A DNA stretch of 64,000 nucleotides from Pseudomonas sp. HOU2 (GCF_040729435.1 NZ_CP160398.1:4631001-4695000); one strand, 5' to 3'; shown: positions 1-11,019, counted from the stretch's first letter. Numbers and translations are program-made. The notes: generated from the letters alone by a model not told the origin.

Positions 1-642
1 ATGCGCATGGCCGCCGAACTCGGTCTGATCATCGTCGCGCCGGACACCAGTCCGCGCGGCCCGGATGTGCCGGGTGATCCAGATGGCGCCTGGGATTTCG
101 GTCTCGGTGCCGGGTTCTACCTCAATGCCACTCAGGAACCTTGGTCGCGCCACTATCGGATGCATGACTATGTCGTGCAGGAATTGCCTGCACTGGTTGA
201 AGCGCATTTCCCGGCGTCGGACAAACGCAGCATCAGCGGCCACTCCATGGGCGGTCACGGCGCACTGGTCTGCGCGCTGCGCAATCCGGGGCGTTATCAG
301 TCGGTGTCGGCGTTTTCGCCGATCAACAACCCGATGGATTGTCCATGGGGGCAGAAAGCATTCTCCCGCTATCTGGGCGAAGACCGTTCCAAGTGGAAAG
401 AATGGGATGCCTGCGCGCTGATTGCTGAAGCCGACGAGAAACTGCCGTTGCTGGTCGATCAGGGGGATCGCGATGACTTCCTCGCCACGCAGCTCAAACC
501 CGAAGCCCTGCAACAAGCGGCAAAACAAGCGGGGCATCCGCTGACGCTGCGCCTGCAACCGGGCTACGACCACAGCTATTTCTTCATCTCAAGCTTCATT
601 GACGACCACTTGCAGCATCACGCACGCGCCCTGCGCGGTTAA
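1..642 (+). CDS. fghA: S-formylglutathione hydrolase, 5'-truncated by window edge
   Basis: This is the C-terminal 213 residues of an esterase-D type S-formylglutathione hydrolase, which splits S-formylglutathione into formate and glutathione in formaldehyde detoxification. Visible are the nucleophile elbow GHSMGG (serine near residue 82), a later aspartate in QGDRDDF and the histidine in GYDHSYFF, giving a complete Ser-Asp-His triad of an alpha/beta hydrolase. Family members are about 280 residues, so roughly 65-70 N-terminal residues lie upstream of base 1, and the ATG at base 1 is probably an internal methionine. The gene is followed by a hairpin and T-run just before ispF. Confidence 0.93.
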   Translation: MRMAAELGLIIVAPDTSPRGPDVPGDPDGAWDFGLGAGFYLNATQEPWSRHYRMHDYVVQELPALVEAHFPASDKRSISGHSMGGHGALVCALRNPGRYQSVSAFSPINNPMDCPWGQKAFSRYLGEDRSKWKEWDACALIAEADEKLPLLVDQGDRDDFLATQLKPEALQQAAKQAGHPLTLRLQPGYDHSYFFISSFIDDHLQHHARALRG

Positions 643-655
643 TGCAGGTAGAATC

Positions 656-685
656 ACGCCCTGACAAAAATCGGGGCGTTTTTTT
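656..685 (+). terminator. Hairpin with T-run after fghA
   Basis: The arms ACGCCC (656-661) and GGGCGT (674-679) enclose a 12-base loop and run into seven T residues at 679-685. The T-run ends directly against the ATG of ispF at 686. It looks like the intrinsic terminator of fghA and leaves no room for a Shine-Dalgarno sequence for ispF. Confidence 0.55.
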
Positions 686-1159
686 ATGCGTATTGGCCAC
701 GGCTACGATGTTCACCGTTTCGCTGAAGGCGATTTCATTACTCTGGGCGGCGTGCGTATTGCACACGGCTTCGGGCTGCTCGCTCATTCCGACGGTGACG
801 TCCTGCTGCATGCCTTGAGCGATGCCTTGCTCGGCGCGGCCGCGCTGGGCGATATCGGCAAGCACTTTCCGGACACCGACCCGCAATTCAAGGGCGCCGA
901 CAGCCGTGTCCTGCTGCGGCATGTGGTCGCGCTGATCCACGCCAAGGGTTGGAAAGTCGGCAACGTCGACAACACCATCGTCGCTCAGGCACCGAAAATG
1001 GCCCCGCATATCGAAGCGATGCGCGCGTTGATCGCCGCCGATCTGCAAGTTGAACTGGATCAAGTGAACGTGAAAGCTACTACCACCGAAAAGCTCGGCT
1101 TTGTCGGTCGCGAAGAAGGCATCGCCGTGCATTCCGTTGCCTTGTTGCTGCGCGCATGA
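686..1159 (+). CDS. ispF: 2-C-methyl-D-erythritol 2,4-cyclodiphosphate synthase
   Basis: The 157-residue product is full length for IspF, the non-mevalonate isoprenoid enzyme that cyclises CDP-methylerythritol 2-phosphate and releases CMP. It begins [12 protein letters not shown], holding the metal-ligand Asp and His, with the third ligand in [11 protein letters not shown] near residue 42. The C-terminal part contains the [11 protein letters not shown] segment. The start is unusual: the ATG follows the T-run of a hairpin and no purine-rich ribosome site precedes it. The stop overlaps the truD start as ATGA, so the two are translationally coupled. Confidence 0.97.
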   Translation: MRIGHGYDVHRFAEGDFITLGGVRIAHGFGLLAHSDGDVLLHALSDALLGAAALGDIGKHFPDTDPQFKGADSRVLLRHVVALIHAKGWKVGNVDNTIVAQAPKMAPHIEAMRALIAADLQVELDQVNVKATTTEKLGFVGREEGIAVHSVALLLRA

Positions 1160-2201
1160 ACGAACTGCAATTGCTTGGCCCGCGGGCCTATGGTGAACCC
1201 CTCGGCACTGCGGTTCTGAAAGCCATCGCCGAAGATTTCCAGGTCGATGAAGTGCTCGACATCCCGTTCAGCGGCGATGGCGAACACCTGTGGATCTGGG
1301 TGGAAAAACGTGGCCTGAACACCGAAGAAGCAGCGCGGCGCATCGCCAAGGCAGCCGGCGTGCCGTTGCGCACCGTCAGTTATGCCGGGCTCAAGGATCG
1401 TCAGGCGTTGACCCGTCAGTGGTTCAGCGTGCAACTGCCGGGCAAGGCCGACCCGGATCTCTCGGCGGCGGAAAACGACACGCTGAAGATCCTCAAGACC
1501 ACGCGGCACAAGCGCAAGCTGCAACGCGGCGCGCATTCGGCCAACGGCTTCACCTTGCGCCTGACCCAGTTTGCCGGCGACAAGGAGGCGATCGAACAGC
1601 GTCTGCAGATGATCGCCAGGCAAGGCATTCCCAATTATTTTGGCGCCCAGCGTTTCGGCCATGACGGCGGCAACGTCGTTGATGCGCGTGCGTGGGCGGC
1701 GCGCAAGGCTCTACCGGAGCAGCGCAATGTGCGTTCGCGGCTGCTGTCGACGGCGCGCAGTTTTCTCTTCAATCAAGTGCTGGCGGCGCGGGTTGCCGAT
1801 GGCACTTGGCAACAGGCGCAGGTCGGCGACCTGCTGGCGTTCACCGACAGTCGCAGTTTCTTCCCGGCGGGTGTTGCCGAATGCAGCGATCCGCGCCTGG
1901 CGATTCTCGACCTGCACCCGACCGGTCCGCAGTGGGGCGAAGGTGACTCACCGGCTGCCGGCGCTGTCCATGATCTGGAGCAGGGGATTGCCGAGCGTGA
2001 GGCGGATCTGCGCGATTGGTTGATCAATGCCGGAATGAGCCACGAACGTCGCATCCTGCGGCTGCCCATTGGCGGGTTGTCGTGGCATTATCCCCAGCCT
2101 GACATTCTGCAACTGGAATTCGTCCTCCCGGCCGGATGCTTCGCCACCGTATTGGTGCGCGAACTCGTTGATCTGGTGCCGGTGGGGCAGACGGACAGCC
2201 C

Positions 2202-2214
<13 letters not shown>
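1156..2214 (+). CDS. truD: tRNA pseudouridine(13) synthase TruD
   Basis: TruD converts U13 of tRNA-Glu to pseudouridine. The 352-residue protein has the signature [11 protein letters not shown] near residue 78, whose aspartate is the expected catalytic residue, and the [11 protein letters not shown] segment near residue 157. A TruD-specific insertion domain fills the second half. It overlaps ispF by 4 bases and surE by 13 bases, as in the usual ispF-truD-surE-pcm-nlpD-rpoS order of Pseudomonas. Confidence 0.97.
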
Positions 2215-3628
<1,414 letters not shown>

Positions 3629-3840
3629 GCATTTATTTGCGGGCGCTGAATTCCTTGCGCTGGCCTGTGTCTTACACCGGCAGCGATGGTTTAAACGCTA
3701 CGAACTGTCCACGGGCAAACGTGTGCGTAAAGCGTTTTCGCATCTTTAACGGTAAAGCCTGTTCGGCCCGTTATACTTGCGACACTACTTGCCGCGATTC
3801 GGCATTCCACATATTTCAGCCACCACAAAGGGAGCGGCGG

Positions 3841-4722
3841 GTGAGTCTCACAGTCATTGCGCAGCGTATGGGTAACACGAGCTTTCAGCGCCTGGTGACT
3901 GGCCTTGTATTGAGCACCTTGCTGGTCGGTTGCTCCAGCACCAAATCGAGCAACGTGCGGGTGGTCGATCGCAACAGTGCGGCGGCCCAGCGTCCTGCCG
4001 TCACGACCGGGCAGTATGTAGTCCGTCCGGGCGATACGCTGTTTTCCATCGCTTTTCGCTATGGCTGGGACTACAAAGCCCTCGCGGCCCGGAACAATAT
4101 TCCTACGCCGTATACGATCCACCCGGGTCAGACAATTCGCTTTGACGGCCGCACCGGTTCAACACCGACAGCGGTGGTGAGCAACGGCAGTTCCGCGCCA
4201 TCATCGTCGAGCAAAACCACGGTAATCCGGCGCCAGGCGAATGGCACGACGACCACCACCGTGACCGGCTCCGGAGCCGCTGCTGCGGGGGCTGCACCGT
4301 CCGTCGCGAACAAATCGGCTCCGGCTCCGATGCCTCCACCGGGCCCGGCCCCGACCGGCTGGGGATGGCCATCTAATGGCATTCTGATTGGAAAATTCTC
4401 TTCAAACGGTAGTTTGAATAAAGGAATTGATATCGCCGGAGATTTGGGACAGCCTGTTTTAGCTGCGTCTGATGGGACGGTGGTTTACGCCGGGAGTGGC
4501 TTAAGGGGCTACGGCGAATTAGTCATCATCAAACACAGCGAAACCTACGTCAGTGCCTACGGACATAACCGCAGGCTGTTGGTACGGGAGGGGCAGCAGG
4601 TCAAGGTCGGACAGACAATTGCCGAAATGGGGTCAACGGGTACAGACCGGGTGAAACTGCATTTTGAGATTCGCCGCCAAGGTAAACCTGTAGATCCGCT
4701 GCAGTTCCTGCCCAAACGTTGA
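3841..4722 (+). CDS. nlpD: Lipoprotein NlpD, LysM plus degenerate LytM domain
   Basis: NlpD is an outer-membrane lipoprotein that activates amidases during daughter-cell separation. From the GTG at 3841, which follows AAAGGGAGCGGCG, the 293-residue protein has a signal peptide ending in the lipobox LLVGC near residue 31, a LysM domain around residues 60-105, a Ser/Thr/Pro/Ala-rich linker and a C-terminal M23/LytM domain. The first zinc ligand is lost (NKGIDIAG in place of HxGxD), as expected for NlpD, which is a regulator and not a peptidase. In Pseudomonas the main rpoS promoter is known to lie within this gene. Confidence 0.95.
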   Translation: MSLTVIAQRMGNTSFQRLVTGLVLSTLLVGCSSTKSSNVRVVDRNSAAAQRPAVTTGQYVVRPGDTLFSIAFRYGWDYKALAARNNIPTPYTIHPGQTIRFDGRTGSTPTAVVSNGSSAPSSSSKTTVIRRQANGTTTTTVTGSGAAAAGAAPSVANKSAPAPMPPPGPAPTGWGWPSNGILIGKFSSNGSLNKGIDIAGDLGQPVLAASDGTVVYAGSGLRGYGELVIIKHSETYVSAYGHNRRLLVREGQQVKVGQTIAEMGSTGTDRVKLHFEIRRQGKPVDPLQFLPKR

Positions 4723-4827
4723 TTTGAGGCCAGCCTGTTCCGTCGCGTAGAGGGGACAGGCTCCAGCGCTGCCAAGGATAAAGGCGTCGCTTGAGCTTGG
4801 GGTCGAACTCACCAAAGGACTATAACA

Positions 4828-5838
4828 ATGGCTCTCAGTAAAGAAGTGCCGGAGTTTGACATCGACGATGAGGTTCTCCTTATGGAGGCCGGCATCGATT
4901 CGGAATCTTCGATGTCGAATGATGAAGGGGCTGCTCCACCTTCCGTTCGTTCCAAATCCAGACAATCCGCTTCACTTAAACAACACAAGTACATCGACTA
5001 CACTCGGGCACTCGATGCCACGCAGTTGTATCTCAACGAAATCGGCTTTTCCCCATTGCTCTCCCCGGAGGAAGAAGTTCATTTTGCGCGTCTGTCGCAA
5101 AGTGGCGACCCTGCCGGGCGCAAGCGCATGATTGAAAGTAACCTGCGGCTGGTCGTGAAGATCGCCCGGCGTTACGTCAATCGGGGGCTGTCGCTGCTGG
5201 ATCTGATCGAAGAGGGCAACCTCGGATTGATCCGCGCGGTGGAAAAGTTCGATCCCGAGCGCGGCTTCCGCTTCTCGACCTACGCGACCTGGTGGATTCG
5301 TCAGACCATCGAGCGCGCGATCATGAATCAGACCCGGACCATCCGGCTGCCGATCCATGTGGTCAAGGAGCTCAACGTGTACCTGCGGGCGGCACGGGAG
5401 CTGACGCAAAAGCTCGATCACGAACCTTCACCCGAAGAAATCGCCAACCTGCTGGAAAAACCGGTGGGCGAGGTCAAGCGTATGCTCGGCCTGAACGAGC
5501 GAGTATCTTCGGTCGACGTCTCGCTGGGTCCGGATTCGGATAAAACCCTGCTGGACACTTTGACGGATGACCGTCCGACCGATCCATGCGAACTGCTGCA
5601 GGACGACGATCTGTCGCAGAGCATCGATCAATGGCTCTCGGAACTGACCGACAAGCAGCGCGAGGTGGTCGTACGCCGCTTCGGCCTGCGCGGCCATGAG
5701 AGCAGCACGCTGGAAGATGTAGGCCTGGAGATCGGCCTGACCCGGGAACGGGTGCGGCAGATCCAGGTGGAGGGCCTCAAGCGCCTTCGCGAAATCCTCG
5801 AGAAGAATGGCCTGTCGAGCGAGTCGCTGTTTCAGTAA
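4828..5838 (+). CDS. rpoS: RNA polymerase sigma factor RpoS
   Basis: The 336-residue stationary-phase and stress sigma factor has region 1.2 ([16 protein letters not shown]), region 2 with the core-binding and -10 recognition segments ([16 protein letters not shown] to [20 protein letters not shown]), region 3, and region 4 ending in the helix-turn-helix [19 protein letters not shown]. It lies directly downstream of nlpD and is followed by a strong intrinsic terminator. In Pseudomonas, RpoS levels respond to the Gac/Rsm system, whose small RNA rsmZ is encoded next. Confidence 0.98.
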   Translation: MALSKEVPEFDIDDEVLLMEAGIDSESSMSNDEGAAPPSVRSKSRQSASLKQHKYIDYTRALDATQLYLNEIGFSPLLSPEEEVHFARLSQSGDPAGRKRMIESNLRLVVKIARRYVNRGLSLLDLIEEGNLGLIRAVEKFDPERGFRFSTYATWWIRQTIERAIMNQTRTIRLPIHVVKELNVYLRAARELTQKLDHEPSPEEIANLLEKPVGEVKRMLGLNERVSSVDVSLGPDSDKTLLDTLTDDRPTDPCELLQDDDLSQSIDQWLSELTDKQREVVVRRFGLRGHESSTLEDVGLEIGLTRERVRQIQVEGLKRLREILEKNGLSSESLFQ

Positions 5839-5859
5839 GCGCCTTTGACGAACGCCAAC

Positions 5860-5890
5860 AAAAAGCCCCGACTGGTTCGGGGCTTTTTTA
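5860..5890 (+). terminator. rpoS intrinsic terminator
   Basis: AAAAAGCCCCGA and TCGGGGCTTTTTT form a long GC-rich stem with a short loop and a T-run, 21 bases after the rpoS stop. Confidence 0.93.
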
Positions 5891-5917
5891 TTGCTCTGAT
5901 ATCGGCTGAAGACTGTC

Positions 5918-6011
5918 TGTGGCGAGGGAGCTTGCTCCCGCCGGGTTGCGCAGCAACCCCAAAGATTCATGAGCGCTGCGCCCTCAAGCGGGAGCAAGCT
6001 CCCTCGCCACA
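5918..6011. repeat. REP pair (REPIN), GAGGGAGCTTGCTCCC type
   Basis: TGTGGCGAGGGAGCTTGCTC is followed about 50 bases later by its inverted copy ending at CCCTCGCCACA. Each half contains its own small palindrome, the usual architecture of a Pseudomonas REP doublet. Confidence 0.88.
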
Positions 6012-6063
6012 ACGTTCATTGCCGGACATACGGTCAGCGTTTCCATCGTTTGTAGTCTCGCGG

Positions 6064-6081
6064 TGTAAGCCTTGGCTTACT
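6064..6081 (+). promoter_or_regulatory. GacA-box upstream activating sequence of rsmZ
   Basis: TGTAAGCcttgGCTTACt is an 18-base inverted repeat about 190 bases before the rsmZ start. It matches the known GacA-dependent upstream element of Rsm small RNA genes in Pseudomonas (TGTAAGC...GCTTACA). Confidence 0.9.
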
Positions 6082-6253
6082 CTTTCGTAAGTGTTCCCTA
6101 TTTTTACAGGACGGCAGACGTCGATTGCTCACAACTTAAGTATTTAAATCATTGATTAATAAGCTTATTTTCTAATGTGAAGTGCTTATTACAGCGATTT
6201 CCAGCCCGCGGGGCCGATTGCTCTCCGCGGGGAACTCTCTAGTATCAGCACTG

Positions 6254-6381
6254 TGTCGACGGACAGACACGCCCTTCAAGGATGAGGGGAAAGGACGTCG
6301 CAGGATGCGATTCATCAGGACGATGAAAAGGAATACAGGGAATAGGGAAAAAATGTGGGCGGGTCAAACCGCCCCTTTTTT
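6254..6381 (+). ncRNA. rsmZ: RsmZ regulatory small RNA
   Basis: The sequence begins TGTCGACGGACAGACAC and carries many GGA motifs (AAGGATG, GGGGA, AAGGACG, CAGGATG, CAGGACG, AAGGAA and others), several in predicted loops, then a terminator with arms GGGCGG and CCGCCC and a T-run. This is the structure of RsmZ, which titrates the translational repressors RsmA/RsmE. The rpoS-rsmZ-fdxA position is the conserved one. A TAGTAT box at 6240-6245 with TTGCTC at 6218-6223 fits a promoter 8 bases before the predicted start. The exact 5' end is inferred by resemblance to known RsmZ. Confidence 0.92.
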
Positions 6382-6410
6382 TGCCTGTAGGAAAGTCAAA
6401 CCCGAAAAAG

Positions 6411-6435
6411 CAAAAAGGCCCGCAAGGGGCCTTTT
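6411..6435 (-). terminator. fdxA intrinsic terminator
   Basis: AAAAAGGCCC-gcaa-GGGGCCTTTT forms a stem-loop; read on the minus strand it ends in a T-run 16 bases after the fdxA stop. Confidence 0.8.
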
Positions 6436-6451
6436 GGTAACGCGCGAAAGA

Positions 6452-6775
6452 TCAGCGTTCGAGGTCTTTGATCTTGCCTTTGACGCCATCCCACTCTTCG
6501 GCATCCGGCAGCGATTCTTTCTTCTCGGTGATGTTTGGCCAGATTTCAGCCAACTCAACGTTCAGTTGAATGAACTCCTGCATCTCTTCCGGAACTTCGT
6601 CCTCGGAGAAAATCGCGACGGCCGGGCATTCCGGTTCGCACAGGGCGCAGTCGATGCACTCATCCGGGTGAATCACCAGGAAGTTTGGGCCTTCGTAAAA
6701 GCAGTCCACCGGACAGACTTCTACGCAGTCGGTGTACTTGCACTTGATGCAGTTGTCGGTGACGACGAAGGTCAT
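6452..6775 (-). CDS. fdxA: Seven-iron ferredoxin FdxA
   Basis: The 107-residue electron carrier has two cysteine clusters, [18 protein letters not shown] near residue 9 and [16 protein letters not shown] near residue 40. These correspond to one 3Fe-4S and one 4Fe-4S centre, followed by the acidic C-terminal extension typical of Azotobacter-type ferredoxin I. The start MTFVVTDNC is preferred over an upstream in-frame ATG (14 codons earlier) because it matches the mature N-terminus of the family and follows GAGGAGAAAATTAGAA. The gene is convergent with rsmZ. Confidence 0.96.
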   Translation of the reverse strand: MTFVVTDNCIKCKYTDCVEVCPVDCFYEGPNFLVIHPDECIDCALCEPECPAVAIFSEDEVPEEMQEFIQLNVELAEIWPNITEKKESLPDAEEWDGVKGKIKDLER

Positions 6776-6938
6776 TTCTAATTTTCTCCTCAGGCGGCGG
6801 CAGCGTAGCCCCTTCACGGTTGGGGTCGCCAGGTTCGGGAGCGATGTCTGCCAGCCAGGCTATTAGCCAGCAGCATCCCAAACCGCGCGAGATTCTAACA
6901 GCTTGAAGCCGTTTGCGTTATATCCGGTTCTTTGCTGC

Positions 6939-9521
6939 TTAGATCCGGTTCTTAAGTGCATATAACAATTCGAGCGCTCGACGCGGGGTCAGGTCATCGA
7001 GATCCACTTTCGCCAACTCATCCAGCACCGGATGCGGCAGGCTGGCAAACATGTCGCTTTGCTGCGGGACGACAGGCTTGCCTTTGACGGCAGGCTTTGG
7101 CGCCTCATGCGGCAAAGCGGTGTCTTCCAGTCGGCTCAAATGCTCGCGGGCACGCATGATCACTTCACTCGGCACGCCGGCCAATTGCGCCACCGCCAGG
7201 CCGTAGCTCTGGCTGGCAGGCCCTGGCAACACGTGATGCAGGAATACGATGCGCTCGTTGTGCTCGGTGGCGTTCAGATGCACGTTAGCCACCAAAGGCT
7301 CGGCTTCCGGCAACACGGTCAGTTCGAAATAGTGCGTGGCAAATAGAGTATAGGCACGCAGATGCGCCAGACGCTCGGCGGCGGCCCATGCCAGGGACAG
7401 ACCGTCGAAGGTGCTGGTGCCGCGACCGACTTCGTCCATCAGCACAAGACTGCGTTCAGTGGCATTGTGCAGGATGTTGGCGGTTTCGCTCATCTCGACC
7501 ATGAAGGTCGAACGGCCACCGGCCAGGTCATCGCTGGAGCCGATCCGGGTGAAGATCCGGTCCACCAGCGACAGTTCGCAACTGGCCGCCGGCACGAAGC
7601 TGCCAATGTGCGCCAACAGCACGATCAATGCGGTCTGGCGCATGTAGGTGGATTTACCGCCCATGTTCGGGCCGGTGATCACCAGCATCCGGGTGTTGTC
7701 ATCCAGGCTCAGGTCGTTGGCCACGAACGGCGTGGTCAGCACTTGTTCGACCACCGGGTGACGACCCTGGGTGATGCGCATGCACGGCTCGCTGACGAAG
7801 CGCGGGCAGTTCAGGTCGAGATTCAACGCACGTTCGGCGAGGTTGCTCAGCACGTCCAGTTCGGCCAGCGCGCCGGCCGTGTCCTGCAGCGGTGGCAGTT
7901 GGCTGATCAGGTCTTCCAGCAATGCCTCGTAAAGCATTTTTTCACGAGCCAGAGCGCGGCTCTTGGCCGACAGTGCCTTGTCTTCGAATTCTTTCAGCTC
8001 TGGGGTGATGAAGCGTTCGGCACCCTTGAGGGTCTGACGGCGGATGTAATCGGCCGGGGCGGATTCCGCCTGTTTGCTCGGCAGTTCGATGAAGTAGCCG
8101 TGAATGCGGTTGTAGCCGACTTTCAGGTTGGCCAGGCCGGTGCGGGCCTTTTCCCGGGCTTCCAGATCAATCAGGAACTGGCCGGCGTTTTCGCTCAGCG
8201 ATTGCAGCTCGTCGAGTTCGCTGTCGTAACCGGTTTTCAGCACGCCGCCGTCGCGGATCACCGCTGGCGGGTTGTCGATGATGGCTTTTTCCAGCAGCGC
8301 CGCCAGTTCAGGGTAGGTGCTGGTGGTGGTTGCCAGACGTTGCAGGTGCGGCGCTTCGAGATCGGTCATCGCCACTTGCAGTTGCGGCAGGGCACCGAGA
8401 GCATCGCGCAGGCGGGCGAGGTCACGGGGGCGCGCATTGCGCAAACCGATCCGCGCCAGAATCCGCTCGATGTCGCCGATTTCCTTGAGCTGTGGCTGCA
8501 GCTTTTCAAAACGGTAGCCGTCGAGCAGGCAAGTGATCGACGTCTGCCGTGCCAACAATACGGTCAGATCGCGCAGCGGACGGTTCAGCCAACGGGTCAG
8601 CAAGCGGCTGCCCATCGCGGTCTGGCAACGATCGACCACCGATTGCAGGGTGTTGTCGCGACCGCCGGCCAGGTTGGTATCGAGTTCCAGGTTGCGACGG
8701 CTCGCACCGTCGAGCACCACGGTGTCGTCCAGGCGCTCATGACGCAGGCTGCGCAGATGGGGCAGGGCGGTGCGCTGGGTTTCCTTGGCATAGGCCAGCA
8801 GGCAACCGGCGGCACCGATGGCCAAGGTCAGGGTTTCACAGCCGAAGCCTTTCAGGTCTTGCGTGGAGAACTGCTGGCAAAGGCTCTTCAGCGCCGAGTC
8901 ACGCTCGAAATCCCACGGCGCGCGACGACGCACACCACGGCGTTTTTCCGCCGGCAGGTCTTTCGGCCAATCGTCCGGGATCAGCAGTTCCACCGGGTTG
9001 ACCCGCTCCAGTTCCGCTAGCAGGTTCTCCCAGCCCTTGATCTCCAGCACAGTGAAGTTGCCGCTGGTGATGTCCAGCACCGCCAGACCGAACAGACGCT
9101 CGTCGCCCAGCACGGCGGCAATCAGGTTGTCGCGGCGTTCATCGAGCAGCGCTTCGTCGCTGACCGTACCCGGAGTGATGATGCGCACCACCTGACGTTC
9201 CACCGGCCCCTTGCTGGTAGCCGGATCGCCGACCTGCTCGCAGATCACCACTGACTCGCCGAGCTTGACCAGTTTCGCCAGGTAACCTTCCGCCGCGTGG
9301 TAAGGAATCCCGCACATCGGAATCGCTTGCCCCGCCGACTGGCCGCGCGCGGTCAGGGTGATGTCGAGCAACTTGGCAGCCTTCTTCGCGTCTTCATAGA
9401 AGATCTCGTAGAAGTCGCCCATGCGATAGAACATCAGCTGATCCGGGTGCTGATTCTTCAGGCGCCAGTATTGCTGCATCATCGGGGTGTGGGAGGACAG
9501 GTCGGAGACGGCTTTATTCAT
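6939..9521 (-). CDS. mutS: DNA mismatch repair protein MutS
   Basis: The 860-residue protein recognises base mismatches and small loops and recruits MutL. The N-terminal mismatch-recognition motif RMGDFYEIF (with the Phe-x-Glu wedge) lies near residue 37. The C-terminal ATPase has Walker [16 protein letters not shown] and Walker [17 protein letters not shown], followed by the dimerisation region. The start [16 protein letters not shown] at 9521 gives the expected length; an in-frame extension to 9656 adds 45 unlike residues and is unlikely. It marks the left border of the tailocin locus. Confidence 0.97.
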   Translation of the reverse strand: MNKAVSDLSSHTPMMQQYWRLKNQHPDQLMFYRMGDFYEIFYEDAKKAAKLLDITLTARGQSAGQAIPMCGIPYHAAEGYLAKLVKLGESVVICEQVGDPATSKGPVERQVVRIITPGTVSDEALLDERRDNLIAAVLGDERLFGLAVLDITSGNFTVLEIKGWENLLAELERVNPVELLIPDDWPKDLPAEKRRGVRRRAPWDFERDSALKSLCQQFSTQDLKGFGCETLTLAIGAAGCLLAYAKETQRTALPHLRSLRHERLDDTVVLDGASRRNLELDTNLAGGRDNTLQSVVDRCQTAMGSRLLTRWLNRPLRDLTVLLARQTSITCLLDGYRFEKLQPQLKEIGDIERILARIGLRNARPRDLARLRDALGALPQLQVAMTDLEAPHLQRLATTTSTYPELAALLEKAIIDNPPAVIRDGGVLKTGYDSELDELQSLSENAGQFLIDLEAREKARTGLANLKVGYNRIHGYFIELPSKQAESAPADYIRRQTLKGAERFITPELKEFEDKALSAKSRALAREKMLYEALLEDLISQLPPLQDTAGALAELDVLSNLAERALNLDLNCPRFVSEPCMRITQGRHPVVEQVLTTPFVANDLSLDDNTRMLVITGPNMGGKSTYMRQTALIVLLAHIGSFVPAASCELSLVDRIFTRIGSSDDLAGGRSTFMVEMSETANILHNATERSLVLMDEVGRGTSTFDGLSLAWAAAERLAHLRAYTLFATHYFELTVLPEAEPLVANVHLNATEHNERIVFLHHVLPGPASQSYGLAVAQLAGVPSEVIMRAREHLSRLEDTALPHEAPKPAVKGKPVVPQQSDMFASLPHPVLDELAKVDLDDLTPRRALELLYALKNRI

Positions 9522-9664
9522 CGGATTGTCAGGTAACTCGTTAAATGATGTAGGGCAAAAGCGAGGGCAACCGCCGGGCTTTTCCGCGATGGGCGCAAGG
9601 TTACCATGGGCGGTCGGCTCGACGCAGGCATGACGGCCGGCTGACACTTTCTGCATTTAATTGT

Positions 9665-9685
9665 GATTTATGCATGATTTATGCA
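9665..9685 (+). promoter_or_regulatory. Putative operator repeats upstream of the repressor gene
   Basis: GATTTATGCA occurs twice in direct orientation (9665-9674 and 9676-9685), separated by one base. The same GATTTATGC/ATGCAT vocabulary recurs at the tailocin promoter at 10536-10620. The position just before the repressor gene suggests autoregulation. No convincing -35/-10 pair was assigned here. Confidence 0.6.
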
Positions 9686-9721
9686 AATCAGCATTTGTCT
9701 TCGGAAAAAACTTCAAGCACT

Positions 9722-10465
9722 ATGCGCGTTATGCAAAAACGCAACGTATCCTCCGTCTTAAGAGCACTGCTCGACCAGCACGGGATCTCCCCCACGGAGC
9801 TCCACCGTCGCACCGGCGTGCCTCAATCAACGCTCTCGCGGATTCTCAGCGGGAAGATCGTCGATCCTTCGGATAAACACATTTCGAAGATTGCCGAATA
9901 CTTCAATGTGAGCACTGATCAATTGCGTGGTCGCGCCGATGTCGCCCCGGCGACTGGCGGCGCGCGCGATGACGTGCATGCGGAACTCAAGGACATAAGC
10001 CTGTGGGACGACGATACCCCTGTCGATGACGACGAGGTGTCGGTGCCCTTCCTTCGTGAGGTTGAATTGGCTGCTGGATCAGGAAGATTCGTCATCGAAG
10101 AGAGCGAACGCTCTAGCCTGCGCTTCGGCAAGCGCAGCCTGCGCCATAACGGTGTGCAGTTCGACCAGGCCAAATGCGTGACGGTGCGCGGTAACAGCAT
10201 GATGCCGGTGTTGCGGGATGGCGCCACGGTCGGAGTCAACGCCGGCAAGTGCGGCATCGGCGATATCATCGATGGTGACCTTTACGCGATCAATCACAAT
10301 GGTCAGTTGCGCGTGAAGCAGCTCTACCGCCTGCCGACCGGCATCCGTCTGCGCAGTTTCAACCGCGATGAGCATCCGGACGAAGACTACAGCTTTCAGG
10401 ACATGCAGGACGAGCAGATCGTCATCCTCGGTCACGTCTTCTGGTGGGGCATGTACGCCCGATAG
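9722..10465 (+). CDS. prtR: LexA/PrtR-type tailocin repressor (HTH plus S24 peptidase domain)
   Basis: The 247-residue protein has an N-terminal helix-turn-helix (SPTELHRRTGVPQSTLSRIL, near residues 20-40) and a C-terminal S24/LexA-like domain. Visible there are a possible Ala-Gly cleavage site in ELAAGSGRF, the nucleophile serine in GNSMMPVLRDG and the general-base lysine in LRVKQLYRL. It is therefore expected to be inactivated by RecA filaments after DNA damage, releasing the tailocin promoter. The start is uncertain: ATG at 9722 or 9731 is preferred, because the ATG at 9674 lies inside the operator repeats. PrtR of P. aeruginosa pyocins is the nearest known relative. No prtN-like activator gene is adjacent. 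Confidence 0.88.
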   Translation: MRVMQKRNVSSVLRALLDQHGISPTELHRRTGVPQSTLSRILSGKIVDPSDKHISKIAEYFNVSTDQLRGRADVAPATGGARDDVHAELKDISLWDDDTPVDDDEVSVPFLREVELAAGSGRFVIEESERSSLRFGKRSLRHNGVQFDQAKCVTVRGNSMMPVLRDGATVGVNAGKCGIGDIIDGDLYAINHNGQLRVKQLYRLPTGIRLRSFNRDEHPDEDYSFQDMQDEQIVILGHVFWWGMYAR

Positions 10466-10483
10466 ATTTTCACCCGTCACAGA

Positions 10484-10509
10484 AACCCGCCTCATGGCGG
10501 GTTTTTTTT
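10484..10509 (+). terminator. Repressor gene terminator
   Basis: AACCCGCC-tcat-GGCGGGTT followed by eight T residues, 18 bases after the repressor stop, insulates it from the tailocin operon. Confidence 0.92.
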
Positions 10510-10535
10510 CGCCTGAATAAAACCCTCGAGCCCTT

Positions 10536-10595
10536 GATTTATGCGGCTGCATGCGTTCGTGCATTTCCCATGCATAAATAAATGCATTTATGCAT
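10536..10595 (+). promoter_or_regulatory. Cluster of ATGCAT-containing repressor boxes
   Basis: GATTTATGC at about 10536-10544 is followed by several GCAT/ATGC elements and a 10-base inverted repeat, ATGCATAAAT (10570-10579) and ATTTATGCAT (10586-10595). These share their core with the boxes upstream of the repressor gene. They lie immediately upstream of and touching the predicted -35 element, and are inferred to be binding sites of the PrtR-type repressor. Confidence 0.68.
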
Positions 10596-10623
10596 TGACT
10601 GTATATGCATCCATGCATATTCT
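10595..10623 (+). promoter_or_regulatory. Tailocin promoter with operator between -35 and -10
   Basis: TTGACT (10595-10600) and TATTCT (10618-10623) are separated by exactly 17 bases, a near-consensus sigma-70 promoter. The spacer contains the perfect palindrome ATATGCAT-cc-ATGCATAT (10603-10620), which also overlaps the -10 box. A repressor bound here would block RNA polymerase. Transcription would start near 10630 and run through both tailocin modules. Confidence 0.75.
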
Positions 10624-10624
10624 T

Positions 10625-10874
10625 GCCACCAAGCCGCTCGACAAAGCGGCTGGCAACAACAGCTCTTTAGTTCCACAAGAACAGGCAGCGATGAACCGGC
10701 CTCAACGGTTCAGAGGGTTGGCAACTGACCCGGGTGTGCAGCGTAAAGCACCAAGAGCAGTTATCCGGCGGGCAGGGACCGCGGTCGGAAAAACAATTTG
10801 AATGGACTCGTACCGCGCCAGTAGCGCCGAACAGTCAGCTTCCTTTTTTGAGTAAAGGACTTAAAGGAAGGCGA
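10625..10874 (+). other. Structured untranslated leader of the tailocin operon
   Basis: About 250 bases between the promoter and the first terminator contain no convincing gene. Hairpins are visible: GCCAccaAGCCGCT pairing with AGCGGCTGGC (10625-10654), and GAACCG with CGGTTC (10693-10711). A further GC-rich segment around 10770-10795 contains GGACCGCGGTC. The series of stems before a terminator resembles an attenuator or antitermination leader, or a processed small RNA. The function is not known from the sequence. Confidence 0.5.
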
Positions 10875-10933
10875 AGGAGCGCATTACTGAAAAGCCCGGC
10901 GTTCAAACACCGGGCTTTTTGGAATGCCTGCCT
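10875..10933 (+). repeat. Terminator-containing direct repeat, copy 1
   Basis: AGGAGCGCATTACTGAAAAG, then a hairpin with arms AAAGCCCGG and CCGGGCTTT, then GGAATGCCTGCCT. The same unit recurs at 11471-11527 with a different loop. The hairpin plus T-run would act as an intrinsic terminator about 270 bases after the tailocin promoter. Confidence 0.85.
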
Positions 10934-11019
10934 GATATTTGCTTCATTCACAACGATTGCGCGGACATCCAGGTACGCAAACCCCAAGGGCTGACGCTCG
11001 CCTCAACAAGGAGAAGTAG

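Noticed and set aside
3637..3840. Longer NlpD start
   Set aside because: The extension would place 68 non-conserved residues before the signal peptide; the GTG at 3841 puts the lipobox at the proper distance.
7362..9020. 552-codon open frame on the plus strand opposite mutS
   Set aside because: Wholly antisense to a clear mutS; no recognisable motifs and composition typical of a high-GC shadow frame.
9522..9656. N-terminal extension of mutS
   Set aside because: Adds 45 residues unlike any MutS and extends into the tailocin regulatory region; [13 protein letters not shown] at 9521 fits the family.
9674..9721. Upstream ATG for the repressor
   Set aside because: It lies inside the operator-like direct repeats, and the residues it adds do not belong to the helix-turn-helix domain.
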